Of a DNA stretch of 32,180 bases, positions 16,434-25,962 are shown piece after piece. The DNA comes from Gammaproteobacteria bacterium (GTDB lineage Bacteria > Pseudomonadota > Gammaproteobacteria > Pseudomonadales > Azotimanducaceae): NCBI GenBank assembly GCA_002725995.1, contig PBRQ01000023.1, positions 12,445 to 44,624 of the forward strand, given 5' to 3'. Every line of letters begins with the position of its first letter. Within the stretch, counting starts at the first letter, position 1. Position numbers and translations under genes: made by a program. The notes under the pieces were generated by a model. It searched no databases, was not told where the DNA came from, and was given only the letters and a program-made list of their open reading frames with translations.

Positions 16434-17133
16434 TTAGCTGTCTGCTTCCATCAGGATTGCGGACAGAGCCCGAAAGGTTTTGTTGCTGTGAATTTCAGGA
16501 TAGGTGGACTGCAGGCGGGCGATGATTTTCCTGCCACCATCAAAGTTGCCCAGATCATGTGCGGTGAACCTCGCCGCCGTCAACAGGGCTGCTGCAGTTT
16601 GTGGATGATTCGGGAAGTCCTTTTCAAAGTGCCCGAGAATGGTGGCCATCATTGATTTTTGACTCCGTGTTTCTGCCTGCCCCGACATGGCGATAGCTGT
16701 CTCGCCTGATGATAACCTGTAGTCTTTATGATTCGCCTCAAAGCAGAACTCGAGGACATTCCAGGCAGTGCGAAAATCCTTCCTTTCAACCAGTCTCTCG
16801 ATAAAGCCCTGTCCAGCCTTGACTGCGAGGCGAAGGTTTTCCCAGTTTCGGGTGCGAGAAAACAGGTCTGCCTCGGATGTGTAATTGTCATCCTGCAGTC
16901 TCTGCTCCAGCATTTCCCATGCTTTGGTCTGCTGTCCCGCGTTGGAAATTTTGTAGAGCTGAGCTGAAAATTCTGAAAGCTCCTGCTCCCGGGCCAACCG
17001 TGCGGACAACACCCAGCAGGTAGGAGAAGATAAGGCCGAAGAAAATTGTGTTGGCGATGTTCCCGATTCGAAATGGGAACGATACTATTTCCAAATCCTC
17101 AAATTTATCGACCCAGACCGGTTTTGTTGCCAT
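16434..17133 (-). pseudogene. Single-pass membrane protein with TPR-like C-terminus, frameshifted
   Basis: I do not recognise a named family. One frame starts at the ATG at 17133 (MATKPVWVDKFEDLEIVSF) and contains a single hydrophobic helix (IANTIFFGLIFSYLLG). It then loses coding character. The adjacent frame, open through this point and nominally starting with GTG at 17012, continues as SARLAREQELSEFSAQLYKI plus about 180 helical residues, ending in a TPR-like repeat (HPQTAAALLTAARFTAHDLG). Removing one G from the GGG at 17012-17014 joins them into one ~232-residue protein. It is therefore a one-base insertion or sequencing error. Otherwise the 192-residue soluble part could be translated alone from the GTG. 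It is divergent from prfB and convergent with recJ. Confidence 0.6.
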
Positions 17134-17203
17134 CTAAAAGTTTTGCAGTTTAAGCGGAACATATCTTAAACCACTTTGCCTGACCGTTTATAGCGGCCGA
17201 CGT

Positions 17204-17233
17204 TTGGCGAGGGGGGGTGCATTGGTTTACAAT
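17204..17233 (+). promoter_or_regulatory. Predicted prfB promoter
   Basis: TTGGCG (17204-17209) and TACAAT (17228-17233) are spaced 18 bases apart. Transcription would start near 17240, about 32 bases before the prfB ATG. The spacer contains a run of seven Gs. Confidence 0.5.
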
Positions 17234-17271
17234 GCCGCGTCTTTTCAGAATAGCACTGTAGATCAGGAAAC

Positions 17272-18370
17272 ATGTTGGAAACCAACCCCCTGTGGACTCA
17301 AATAAAGGACTTAAAGGAACGTACTAATGTCCTGAGGGGGTACCTTTGACTATGATTCCCGGAAGGATCGCCTGATTGAGGTCGAGCTTGAACTCGCCGA
17401 TAGCAAGGTATGGGATAACCCGGAATATGCCCAGAAGCTTGGGAAAGAAAGGTCCACACTTGAATCGGTTGTCCTGACAATAAGTCGCCTCGATATTGGC
17501 CTTGGTGAGCTCGCCGACATACTGGTACTGGCAGAAGAGGAGCAGGATGAAGCGCTGCTGGAAGATGCCTCCGGTGACCTGAACGATCTCGATAATCAAT
17601 TGGAAATACTTGAATTTCGCCGTATGTTTTCCGGTGAGATGGATGCCAATAGTGCCTATCTTGATATCCAGTCGGGGTCTGGAGGGACCGAAGCCCAGGA
17701 CTGGGCAAATATGCTTCTGCGAATGTATTTGCGCTGGGGCGAATCCAAGGGATTTAAAACCGAGGTCATAGAGCTGTCCGGTGGTGAAGTAGCCGGAATT
17801 AAGGGTGCTACTATCCACTTTGAAGGAGAGTTCGCATTTGGCTGGCTGCGTACTGAAACTGGTGTGCATCGTCTGGTTCGCAAATCCCCATTTGACTCCG
17901 GTAATAGGAGACATACATCCTTCGCCTCTGTATTTGTCTCACCAGAGCTAGATGACGATATCGATATTGACCTGAATATGTCGGATGTCAGGGTGGACAC
18001 CTATCGTGCCAGTGGGGCAGGCGGTCAGCATGTAAACAAGACGGACTCTGCAATCAGGCTGACTCATGTTCCTTCTGGAATCGTAGTGCAGTGCCAGAAT
18101 CAGCGCTCGCAACACAAAAATAAGGACCAGGCCGTTAAACAATTGAAGGCGAAGTTGTATGAAATGGAAGATCAAAAACGTCGAACCGAACTTCAGGAAA
18201 TTGAAGACAACAAATCTGATATTAGCTGGGGGAGTCAGATTCGCTCCTATGTGCTTGATTCGGCAAGAATAAAGGATCTGAGAACAAACGTTGAAACATC
18301 AAATACTCAGAATGTGTTGGATGGAAGTCTTGATCAGTTTATTGTAGCAAGTCTTAAGCTAGGGCTCTAA
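17272..18370 (+). CDS. prfB: Peptide chain release factor 2 with programmed +1 frameshift
   Basis: RF2 terminates translation at UGA and UAA. The gene is read as 17272-17346 joined to 17348-18370, giving 365 residues, the same length as E. coli RF2. After 25 codons the zero frame meets CTT TGA C at 17344-17350, preceded by the Shine-Dalgarno-like AGGGGG at 17335-17340. This is the classic RF2 autoregulatory slip site: low RF2 slows termination at UGA and favours the +1 shift into the GAC frame. The SPF anticodon-like motif is at 205-207 and the catalytic GGQ at 250-252, both at E. coli numbering. Residue 246 is Ala, as in most bacteria, rather than the Thr of E. coli K-12. Followed by lysS after 38 bases. 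Confidence 0.97.
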
Positions 18371-18408
18371 TCCCCCTGAAGCTTATTGTTAGTTGTGTAG
18401 GAAGAAAA

Positions 18409-19911
18409 ATGACAGAACCAAGTGCCCCAGAAGAGGATGAAAACGAAATAATTGCATTGCGTAAGGCGCGGTTGGCTGAATTGCGTGTTGAGGGTAATGC
18501 TTTCCCGAATGACTTTCGACGAGAGCACCAGGCCAAAGAGCTGCACAATGCTTATGGTGATAAAACTAAAGAGGCGCTTAAGAATGAATTGGTTCCCACG
18601 GCTGTTGCGGGCCGTATTGTGTTGCGTCGCTATATGGGAAAAGCCAGCTTCGTGACCTTGCAGGATGTCTCCGGACGCATTCAGCTGTATGTACGCCAGA
18701 ATGAAGTTGGTGAAGAGGCTTATGATAGTTTCAAGCATTGGGATATCGGAGATATTGTCGGTGCTGCCGGCACCTTAATGATAACTAACACCGGCGAACT
18801 TACTGTTAATGCATCTGAGTTGCGCCTGTTGACGAAATCCCTAAGGCCCTTGCCTGAAAAACATAAGGGTCTTACTGACATGGAAAAAAGATACCGCCAA
18901 CGGTACCTGGACCTGATGGTGAACGACGATAGCCGACAGATATTCATAAGGCGTGCTGAGATCATCGAGGGTATTCGTCGCTACCTGATTGACAGGGAGT
19001 TTATGGAAGTAGAAACACCGATGATGCAGGCTACTCCCGGTGGTGCAACTGCAGAGCCATTCGTGACTCATTACAACGCCTTGAATGTGGAAATGTATCT
19101 TCGCGTGGCGCCGGAACTGAACCTGAAACGCCTCGTGGTTGGGGGGTTTGAGCGGGTATTTGAAATCAATCGAAATTTTCGTAATGAGGGTATGTCTGCC
19201 AAGCACAGCCCGGAATTTACGATGCTTGAGTTTTACTGGGCCTATGCGGACTACAATGATCTGATGGATATGACCGAGGATATGTGCAGATCACTGGCGC
19301 AAAGTGTTCTCGGCACGACGGAAGTAACCTACCAGAATAAAATAATTGATTTTTCTGAGCCCTTCAGGCGCATGACAATGTCTGATGCCATTTTGGAGTT
19401 CAATTCTGATATCAAGGCGGGCCAACTCGAAGATATGGACAGTGCCCTGAAACTGGCCAAGTCCAAGGGAGTGGAAACAGATAAGAGCTGGGGTCTTGGT
19501 AAGCTGGTCATGGAGATCTTCGAAGCTACCGTAGAAGACCGGATTGAGCAGCCGTTGTTTATCACGCGCCATCCGCTTGAGGTATCGCCACTGGCCCGGA
19601 GAAACGATGACAATCCGGATGAGACGGACCGGTTTGAGCTGTTTGTTATGGGCAATGAGATCGCAAACGGGTTTTCAGAACTAAATGATGCTGAAGACCA
19701 GGCTTCGCGCTTTAGGAATCAGGTTGCGGCAAAGGATGCCGGCGACAAGGAGGCGATGCATTATGACGAGGATTATATTACTGCACTTGAGTATGGTCTG
19801 CCGCCCACGGCGGGAGAAGGTATCGGGATTGACCGACTGGTCATGATGTTCACGGATTCGCCCTCTATTCGGGATGTGGTTCTGTTTCCACACATGAGAC
19901 CGAAGGACTGA
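18409..19911 (+). CDS. lysS: Lysyl-tRNA synthetase (class II)
   Basis: A 500-residue class IIb synthetase charging tRNA-Lys. An N-terminal OB-fold anticodon-binding domain ([20 protein letters not shown], then RIQLYVR) precedes the catalytic core. Motif 1 lies near [20 protein letters not shown], motif 2 is [20 protein letters not shown], and motif 3 is [20 protein letters not shown] followed by [11 protein letters not shown]. The ATG follows AGGAAG. The prfB-lysS pairing is conserved across many proteobacteria. Confidence 0.98.
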   Translation: MTEPSAPEEDENEIIALRKARLAELRVEGNAFPNDFRREHQAKELHNAYGDKTKEALKNELVPTAVAGRIVLRRYMGKASFVTLQDVSGRIQLYVRQNEVGEEAYDSFKHWDIGDIVGAAGTLMITNTGELTVNASELRLLTKSLRPLPEKHKGLTDMEKRYRQRYLDLMVNDDSRQIFIRRAEIIEGIRRYLIDREFMEVETPMMQATPGGATAEPFVTHYNALNVEMYLRVAPELNLKRLVVGGFERVFEINRNFRNEGMSAKHSPEFTMLEFYWAYADYNDLMDMTEDMCRSLAQSVLGTTEVTYQNKIIDFSEPFRRMTMSDAILEFNSDIKAGQLEDMDSALKLAKSKGVETDKSWGLGKLVMEIFEATVEDRIEQPLFITRHPLEVSPLARRNDDNPDETDRFELFVMGNEIANGFSELNDAEDQASRFRNQVAAKDAGDKEAMHYDEDYITALEYGLPPTAGEGIGIDRLVMMFTDSPSIRDVVLFPHMRPKD

Positions 19912-19914
19912 CCA

Positions 19915-20601
19915 GTGTCGCCAGCCGTACAACTGGCCCCCAGTTGGCTGAATGAACTGGCATCCGAATTTGACCAGCCCTACATGCGCTCACTGCGTGA
20001 TTTTCTGGCGGAGGAAAAACAAAAACGAACGGTCATCTACCCGAAGGGTCAGGAGTATTTTGCTGCGCTGAACACCACCCCGCTTGACCAGGTGAAGGTG
20101 GTCATACTCGGGCAGGACCCATATCATGGGCCTGGTCAGGCTCACGGTTTGTGTTTCTCTGTTCGTGATGGCATTCCACCACCGCCCTCACTGGTAAACA
20201 TTTTTAAGGAAATCACCGCAGATCTTAATCTGCCTGAGAAAACATTTGTTACGGGCGATTTGACGGCCTGGGCCAAGCAGGGGGTCCTGCTGTTGAACAG
20301 TGTGCTTACTGTTGAACGTCACAAGGCAGCTTCTCACCAGGGGAAAGGCTGGGAAACTTTCACCGATCAAATAGTACGAACGCTATCGGAGAAACGGGAG
20401 TCCTGTGTGTTTCTGCTCTGGGGTAGCTACGCGCAGAAAAAGGGCGCCGTTATTGATACCAGTAAACATCTTGTTTTGAAATCGCCCCATCCATCACCAC
20501 TTTCTGCACACCGTGGTTTTCTTGGTTGCAGGCATTTCTCCCAGTGCAATGCCTATCTGCAGGAGACAGGGCAAACACCTGTTGAATGGGGAGCCTTGTG
20601 A
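19915..20601 (+). CDS. ung: Uracil-DNA glycosylase (family 1)
   Basis: A 228-residue DNA repair enzyme that removes uracil from DNA. Motifs: the water-activating loop [54 protein letters not shown] and the DNA minor-groove loop [21 protein letters not shown]. The start is a GTG four bases after the lysS stop, so it is probably translationally linked to lysS. It converges on mauD with a 17-base gap and no evident terminator. Confidence 0.96.
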   Translation: MSPAVQLAPSWLNELASEFDQPYMRSLRDFLAEEKQKRTVIYPKGQEYFAALNTTPLDQVKVVILGQDPYHGPGQAHGLCFSVRDGIPPPPSLVNIFKEITADLNLPEKTFVTGDLTAWAKQGVLLLNSVLTVERHKAASHQGKGWETFTDQIVRTLSEKRESCVFLLWGSYAQKKGAVIDTSKHLVLKSPHPSPLSAHRGFLGCRHFSQCNAYLQETGQTPVEWGAL

Positions 20602-20618
20602 TCCCCTGATCAGCCAGA

Positions 20619-21233
20619 TTAGCCGGATTGGTCGCCCAGGTATTCCTGCAGAGATGACACGTCCAACTCATCGGCCTGTACCAGACTCTCGAGATGTTCT
20701 CTGCTGTTCACCAGCCCACGAGCTCGCAATATGCCTTCCTTGTTGATTAAAACGGCAAATGGCAGCTTGTTAACGCCCATGCGCATGCCAAGGGGCTGGG
20801 AAATCACATAGGGGTATTGCCGGAGGTTATTTTCTTCAGCATAGGCTCTGTGTACGTCAAGATCATCACCATCACTAGCCAGTATCAGTTGCAGCGATTC
20901 TCCTTCATCAACAACCATACTGAGGACTGTTGGCAGTAGGGATTTGCAGATTGGGCATGTTGGCGAGAGAAAATAGATAAGCGTCCTGTACTTCTTGACT
21001 CCGCCTACCAGCAGGTGCTCACCACTCAGTTCAGGGACATCCAGTGGTTCCACCAGTTCTCCTATTTTTGGACCGGCCGTTGGCATTAGTGCGCCAACGG
21101 GAGCGACCCGCTCGTGCAGTACGCCAATCTGACGTGCTAGAGCGAAGACAGCCAGCAGCAATACTATCAGCGAAATCCACAGGAGCAGGTTGGATACTAT
21201 GAGTGCCGTCTGCATATTTGTTATGCCCACCAT
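20619..21233 (-). CDS. mauD: MauD-like membrane-anchored thioredoxin-fold protein
   Basis: A 204-residue protein with one N-terminal membrane helix (IVSNLLLWISLIVLLLAVFAL) and a periplasmic thioredoxin-like domain. The active site is FLSPTCPICKSLLP (CPIC), followed by the cis-Pro-type loop NKLPFAVLINKEG. It matches MauD of methylamine dehydrogenase clusters, which with MauE is needed to form the disulfide-rich small subunit that carries the tryptophan tryptophylquinone cofactor. Start at 21233, overlapping mauE by 13 bases (an internal ATG at 21215 is possible). No mauA or mauB is adjacent, so its client here is unknown. Confidence 0.8.
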   Translation of the reverse strand: MVGITNMQTALIVSNLLLWISLIVLLLAVFALARQIGVLHERVAPVGALMPTAGPKIGELVEPLDVPELSGEHLLVGGVKKYRTLIYFLSPTCPICKSLLPTVLSMVVDEGESLQLILASDGDDLDVHRAYAEENNLRQYPYVISQPLGMRMGVNKLPFAVLINKEGILRARGLVNSREHLESLVQADELDVSSLQEYLGDQSG

Positions 21234-21748
21234 GTTTTGCTGCGAAGGTTTGCAGCAAGCAGTGTATTTAGTCCCAGGTAACCCGTTGAAGTTGCGATGA
21301 CCACTGAAACAATCGTCCAGTAGTCAAGCCACAGCAGCGGTCGTCCGGTAACAGGTATGACCGCAACAAGAAGAACTGTCAGCAGGATTAGATTCCGAAA
21401 AGCCAGCCAATAACTGAGCCCCTCACCCTCTGTGCCGAGGCAGCCGCAGTCTATCCAAGCTCTGTCGCGAAGCAGGTTGACCAGCATAGCGCCAAGGTAA
21501 ACACCCAGCAGCAGGACCCCGAGCAATACGGCATGAAAGAACAGTGGAGTGACCATCAAAGTGGCGACTCCCAATTCGATCAGAACGATTGATACAGCGG
21601 ATATCCTCAGCCACTTATCTGGCAGTAACTGGTATTGCTCCAGCTGGAAAACGAACAAACTTGGATTCCGGATTTTCTTTATTGCTGCCGCTGCAAATAG
21701 CAGCACAAAGGCGCAACGGATAGAAAGGCTGATAACGGGATCTACCAC
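21221..21748 (-). CDS. mauE: MauE/DoxX-like membrane protein
   Basis: A 175-residue protein with about four to five transmembrane helices (CAFVLLFAAAAIKKI; VLIELGVATLMVTPLFF; VLLGVLLLGVYLGAMLVNLL; LAFRNLILLTVLLVAVIPV). It has the MauE signature WIDCGCLG before the later helices; this cysteine pair resembles a quinone-linked redox motif. The first helix region KKIRNPSLFVFQLEQYQLLP is also typical. The partner gene mauD overlaps downstream. GTG start at 21748. It is probably the electron-transfer partner of MauD. Calling the pair mauED rests on family resemblance, not on adjacent amine dehydrogenase genes. Confidence 0.78.
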   Translation of the reverse strand: MVDPVISLSIRCAFVLLFAAAAIKKIRNPSLFVFQLEQYQLLPDKWLRISAVSIVLIELGVATLMVTPLFFHAVLLGVLLLGVYLGAMLVNLLRDRAWIDCGCLGTEGEGLSYWLAFRNLILLTVLLVAVIPVTGRPLLWLDYWTIVSVVIATSTGYLGLNTLLAANLRSKTWWA

Positions 21749-21849
21749 TCTTGCGAACTCTGTGAGGCACGGGTCGGTATGACAAGGGGCATGAGCATAA
21801 TTCGAGACGCCAGTTTCCGGTGAAAGCCAGTTTCAACGATACCACGTAC

Positions 21850-21877
21850 CACCATACCCGGCATCTTAGGTGTGGTG
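21850..21877. repeat. Inverted repeat in the mauE-mmsA intergenic region
   Basis: CACCATACC (21850-21858) pairs with GGTGTGGTG (21869-21877): nine pairs, one G-U, with a 10-base loop. It lies in the 269-base divergent gap and could be an operator for either gene. Further on, a TATACT at 21934-21939 lacks a good -35. AGGTCAAA occurs twice near 21982-22004, just before the AAAAAAGGAGGG ribosome-binding site of mmsA. Confidence 0.35.
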
Positions 21878-22017
21878 TAGCTTCCGGGTGTATGTCGGTG
21901 GCATTTCGTGAAGATCATCAGCCTGCTTTCCTATATACTCCGCAATCGCAAATTTTCATCTAGTGCTGTGTATTAGCAGGCCAGGTCAAATCAGGTCAAA
22001 AAAGGAGGGTTGGGAAG

Positions 22018-23511
22018 ATGGCTAGCGTTATGGATATCTATGTAGATGGCGAATTCCGTCAAAGCAGTACCACCGAGACCATAGCGGTCACGAATCCAGC
22101 GAGTCAGGAAATACTGGCGGTTGCTCCCTATGCAACCATGGAAGAAGTTGACCGGGCCGTTGCCGCGGGGAAAGCAGCTTTTGAGGAATGGCGCTCAGTT
22201 CCGGCTCCGCAGCGGGCAAGACTGATGATGCTCTACCAGGCCAAACTGAAGGAGAATCAGGATGATATTGCGAAGATACTGTGCCAGGAGCTTGGCAAGA
22301 CTTTTGCCGATGCCCAGGGGGAAGTGTGGCGTGGAATAGAAGTGGCGGAACAGGCCTGTAATATCAGTTCAGACATGTTGGGCGCGACTTCAGAAAATGT
22401 AGCCCGGGGGATCGATACTTACAGCCTTATCCAGCCACTTGGTGTCTGCGTTGGAATCACACCGTTCAATTTTCCAGCGATGATCCCGCTGTGGATGTTT
22501 CCCCTTGCCATCGCCTGTGGCAACACCTTTATTCTAAAACCTTCTGAACAGGATCCAATGACGCCAAACAAGTTGACTGAGCTGTTTTATGAGTGCGGTT
22601 TTCCTAAGAATGTTCTGCAACTTGTTCACGGTGGCAAGGAGCAGGTTGATGCGCTTATTACTCACCAGGACACAAAAGCAATCTCATTTGTTGGTTCGGT
22701 TGGTGTTGGTCAGCATGTTTATCGCCTGGGTACTCAAAACCTGAAACGCGTACAGAGCATGACTGGCGCGAAGAATCACATGGTCGTTATGCCAGATGCA
22801 AATAAGGCGCAGGTGATAAATGCACTGGTGGGTGCCTCCCTGGGTGCGGCGGGACAACGTTGCATGGCAATTTCGGTTGCTGTCTTTGTTGGGGAAGCAA
22901 AAGGCTGGATTCCGGATCTGAAGGATGCCCTGGCTGCAGTGAAGCCCGGTGCCTGGGATGACGACGAGGCAGCTTATGGGCCACAAATTAGCGTTGCTGC
23001 CAGGGACAGGATCCTTGGGTGTATCGATAAAGGCAAGGAAGAAGGTGCCAAGTGCTTGCTGGACGGCTCGAACTGTTCGGTAGAAGGATTACCAGATGGT
23101 AACTGGGTCGGCCCAACCCTGTTCAGTGAGGTCACGCCTGAAATGAGTATCTATAAGGATGAAATTTTTGGGCCTGTACTTGCTGCGAGCAATGTTGAGT
23201 CCCTGGACGAAGCCCTGGAACTGATTAACAGCAACCCCTTTGGTAACGGTGTTTCAATTTTCACATCTTCTGGTGGTGCAGCAAGGCGATTTCAAAGTGA
23301 GATTCAGGTTGGGCAGGTTGGTATTAATATTCCCATTCCCGTCCCTTTGCCATTTTTCTCCTTTACCGGCTGGAAGAATTCTTTCTATGGTGACCACCAT
23401 GCCTACGGCAAGGAGGCGGTGCGTTTTTATACCCAGACCAAAACAATCACGGCTCGATGGTTTGAAAGGGATGCGAACGTTGATGCAAATATGACCATCG
23501 CCCTGAAATAG
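22018..23511 (+). CDS. mmsA: CoA-acylating methylmalonate-semialdehyde dehydrogenase
   Basis: A 497-residue aldehyde dehydrogenase that converts (methyl)malonate semialdehyde to propionyl- or acetyl-CoA with NAD, in valine, thymine, beta-alanine and inositol breakdown. The family stretch [20 protein letters not shown], the KPSEQDP loop, [12 protein letters not shown] and the catalytic cysteine in [11 protein letters not shown] are all present. The C-terminal [19 protein letters not shown] is specific to MmsA rather than generic ALDHs. A strong AGGAGGG site precedes the ATG. Other valine-catabolic genes are not nearby. Confidence 0.94.
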   Translation: MASVMDIYVDGEFRQSSTTETIAVTNPASQEILAVAPYATMEEVDRAVAAGKAAFEEWRSVPAPQRARLMMLYQAKLKENQDDIAKILCQELGKTFADAQGEVWRGIEVAEQACNISSDMLGATSENVARGIDTYSLIQPLGVCVGITPFNFPAMIPLWMFPLAIACGNTFILKPSEQDPMTPNKLTELFYECGFPKNVLQLVHGGKEQVDALITHQDTKAISFVGSVGVGQHVYRLGTQNLKRVQSMTGAKNHMVVMPDANKAQVINALVGASLGAAGQRCMAISVAVFVGEAKGWIPDLKDALAAVKPGAWDDDEAAYGPQISVAARDRILGCIDKGKEEGAKCLLDGSNCSVEGLPDGNWVGPTLFSEVTPEMSIYKDEIFGPVLAASNVESLDEALELINSNPFGNGVSIFTSSGGAARRFQSEIQVGQVGINIPIPVPLPFFSFTGWKNSFYGDHHAYGKEAVRFYTQTKTITARWFERDANVDANMTIALK

Positions 23512-23522
23512 TAAGTCACCCA

Positions 23523-24731
23523 ATGGCAAATGGTGGCAGCGGGACAGAACGACGGGCCTTGATTCTGGTCTTTGATTCGCTGGGCATTGGAGCCAGCCCT
23601 GATGCAGAGGCTTTTGGGGACGAGGGTGCCAATACACTTGGACGAATCCTGGATACCTGTGCCAGTGGCAATGCAGATGTTCCTGGATTGCGACAGGGAC
23701 CTCTGGAGATTCCCTTTCTTGAACGGCATGGCCTGCTGCATGCCCTTGCAGCCAGTGATAACAGGTACAAGCCGCCGGCGTTCGGAGCCGGAGCTGCCTG
23801 GGGTTATGCCGAGGAAAAGGGAGTGGGCAAAGATACGCCCAGTGGGCACTGGGAAATTGCAGGTGTTCCCGTGATGGAAGAATGGGGTGTTTTCCCGGAG
23901 AAGGTACCCTGTTTTCCACAGCACCTGGTTGCAGACCTGGTATCAGCAGCAGGGCTTCCCGGAATCCTGGGAAATTGCCACGCCTCAGGAACAGAAATTA
24001 TCAGGCGACTTGGTGCGGAGCATATCAGCAGCGGTCAACCCATCTGTTACACGTCCGTTGATTCGGTGTTTCAAATCGCTGCCCATGAACAGCACTTCGG
24101 TCTTGAGCGCCTCTATCAGGTTTGTGAAATAGCCAAGCAGCTAACCGAACCACTCAATATTGCGCGGGTTATAGCGAGGCCATTTACCGGAGAAGACTCC
24201 GACAATTTCGTACGCACAGGCAATCGTCGAGATTTTACGACCCCTCCACCGGCGGATACGCTGTTGGACAAGGTGGTTGCTGCTGGTGGAGAGGTTGTCT
24301 CTGTTGGCAAAATCGCTGACATATTTGCCCATCGTGGAATCACCCGCACGGTTAAGGGCAAAGACAACATGGAACTGTTCGATCAATTGCTGGATCAGAT
24401 GGCGGTTTCGCAGTCCGGTAGCCTGCTGTTCGTCAACTTTGTTGATTTTGACATGTTATATGGTCACCGGCGTGATATCCCTGGCTATGCCGCTGCACTC
24501 GAAACGATCGATGCGCGCATGCCTGAATTTATGGCCTGCCTCAGGCCGGGGGACCTGGCTTTGATTACCTCGGATCATGGGTGTGATCCGGGCTGGCCAG
24601 GCAGCGATCACACGCGGGAAAATGTTCCAGTCGTATTCCTGAGTAAGCAAGATGAACCGCGTGCCGTTGGAAAACTGGATGGTTTTGCCCGGATGGGCGA
24701 CATCCTTGCAGAACATTTATCCATAGCGTAG
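23523..24731 (+). CDS. deoB: Phosphopentomutase
   Basis: A 402-residue alkaline-phosphatase-superfamily enzyme that interconverts (deoxy)ribose 1-phosphate and 5-phosphate in nucleoside salvage. Metal-site motifs: VFDSLGIGASPDA at the N-terminus, the phosphorylated Thr region KDTPSGHWEIAG, NFVDFDMLYGHRRD, ITSDHGCDPGWPGSDHTREN near the C-terminus. The length agrees with bacterial DeoB. It starts 11 bases after mmsA and is likely cotranscribed. Other deo genes (deoA, deoC, deoD) are absent from the window. Confidence 0.96.
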   Translation: MANGGSGTERRALILVFDSLGIGASPDAEAFGDEGANTLGRILDTCASGNADVPGLRQGPLEIPFLERHGLLHALAASDNRYKPPAFGAGAAWGYAEEKGVGKDTPSGHWEIAGVPVMEEWGVFPEKVPCFPQHLVADLVSAAGLPGILGNCHASGTEIIRRLGAEHISSGQPICYTSVDSVFQIAAHEQHFGLERLYQVCEIAKQLTEPLNIARVIARPFTGEDSDNFVRTGNRRDFTTPPPADTLLDKVVAAGGEVVSVGKIADIFAHRGITRTVKGKDNMELFDQLLDQMAVSQSGSLLFVNFVDFDMLYGHRRDIPGYAAALETIDARMPEFMACLRPGDLALITSDHGCDPGWPGSDHTRENVPVVFLSKQDEPRAVGKLDGFARMGDILAEHLSIA

Positions 24732-24755
24732 CTGCTGACAGGCTGATCGCCAAGG

Positions 24756-25739
24756 GTGCCTTTAGACATGCTTTACAAGCTGGCAGACGATAAGCGGGAA
24801 GCCATTGTTAGGGAATTTGGTGATGATGGCGAACGCTGGGTTGACAGGTATCCGGCATTGCTTGAGGACTGCGTGCAGCGGTGGAAGCTCAAGTTGATCG
24901 GCATGGCGTCAGCCGGGTTGCCAGTCAATGCAATTTATTACGCTGAGGCCGAAGCAGGTGACCCTGTTGTTCTAAAAATCGGCTACCCTCATCCCGAACA
25001 AAAAACAGAAATGACGGCTTTGCGCGCTTATGGTGGCAGATATGCTGCGCGTATTTATGATTGGGATGATGAAGCCGGCGCTTTTCTGATGGAGCGAATT
25101 TTACCAGGCAAGAAATTGCGAGACCTGTCTCCTAGTATCGAGCGTTCCCGAACCAGGATTCATCTCGTTGGTGATTTGCCGATACCGGTTTCAGACCACC
25201 AGGATCTGCCGACGTTCGGAGAATGGATTGGGTGTGCCTTCGCCCGGTTTCGGGATGGGGTTTTGCCACATGAAAAAGGTGCAGAGAAGCAGGAATTTCT
25301 TCAGTTTATGGAACAGGCGGAACAGGCCTATGCAAGACTGTCGCAATGCTATCCAGAGCCACATCTATTGCACGGTGATTTGCATCACGAGAATATTCTC
25401 CTGGATGAAGAGCGTGGCTGGCTCGCGATTGACCCAAAGGGTGTAATTGGACCCAAGATCATGGAGTCGGGTCGATACCTGCACAACTATATCGAGGATG
25501 AGATTCCCGGTATTGAGAGTCTGGAAGATGCAGACGATCAGCAGATCCTGCAGGTACTGGAAGAGCGTTTTGCCACCTTCACGGACATGCTTGAACTCGA
25601 CTACGCCGATATAGTGGCGGCGGCCTTTGTTGACCTCGTGCTCAGCAGTTGCTGGTCGCTAAATTCAAATCAGCCGGTAGCGTTCAAAAAGCTCAGGGTG
25701 CTCTATGCGCATTTTGAGGGTCGGAGATTACCGTACTAA
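24756..25739 (+). CDS. APH(6)/hydroxyurea-type phosphotransferase
   Basis: A 327-residue protein-kinase-like phosphotransferase of the aminoglycoside/hydroxyurea kinase family (Pfam APH_6_hur). The N-lobe lysine is in PVVLKIGYPHPE and an acidic linker reads AFLMERILPGKKL. The catalytic loop LLHGDLHHENILLDE centres on Asp208 and the metal-binding loop is AIDPKGVIGPK. Known members phosphorylate streptomycin at the 6-OH or inactivate hydroxyurea. In a core-genome setting 25 bases after deoB the natural substrate may instead be a metabolite. No mobile element flanks it. Confidence 0.8.
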   Translation: MPLDMLYKLADDKREAIVREFGDDGERWVDRYPALLEDCVQRWKLKLIGMASAGLPVNAIYYAEAEAGDPVVLKIGYPHPEQKTEMTALRAYGGRYAARIYDWDDEAGAFLMERILPGKKLRDLSPSIERSRTRIHLVGDLPIPVSDHQDLPTFGEWIGCAFARFRDGVLPHEKGAEKQEFLQFMEQAEQAYARLSQCYPEPHLLHGDLHHENILLDEERGWLAIDPKGVIGPKIMESGRYLHNYIEDEIPGIESLEDADDQQILQVLEERFATFTDMLELDYADIVAAAFVDLVLSSCWSLNSNQPVAFKKLRVLYAHFEGRRLPY

Positions 25740-25851
25740 CATGTTCTTTTGGCAACAGCTATGCCAGATCTGACGAAAAGGCTCTTTAGTTGCTCACTGG
25801 ATTGAATGGCCCAGCACCTACTCTTCTGTGGCATCGGCTCGGCGCCCCCGG

Positions 25852-25884
25852 CCATCCATGGGCGGGATGGGACATGGATGTCCC
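25852..25884. repeat. Palindrome-rich intergenic element
   Basis: Within the 223-base convergent gap, CCATCC (25852-25857) pairs with GGATGG (25865-25870), and overlapping it GGGACAT (25869-25875) mirrors ATGTCCC (25878-25884). The surrounding text, rich in ATGGGCGGGATGG and GACATGGATG units, resembles the REP-like dispersed palindromes common between convergent gammaproteobacterial genes. Whether it recurs in this genome cannot be seen here. No gene is visible in the rest of the gap. Confidence 0.4.
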
Positions 25885-25962
25885 TCGGAACGGAAAATCG
25901 GGTATCTGGTTCCTTAATCCATTGACTCGTTAAGTACTAAAGCGACAAATGGTTGGATCCTA

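Noticed and set aside
23254-23919. 221-codon frame antisense to mmsA and deoB
   Set aside because: It crosses two clearly coding genes, is rich in Pro/His/Arg as antisense frames of such genes are, and has no recognisable domain.
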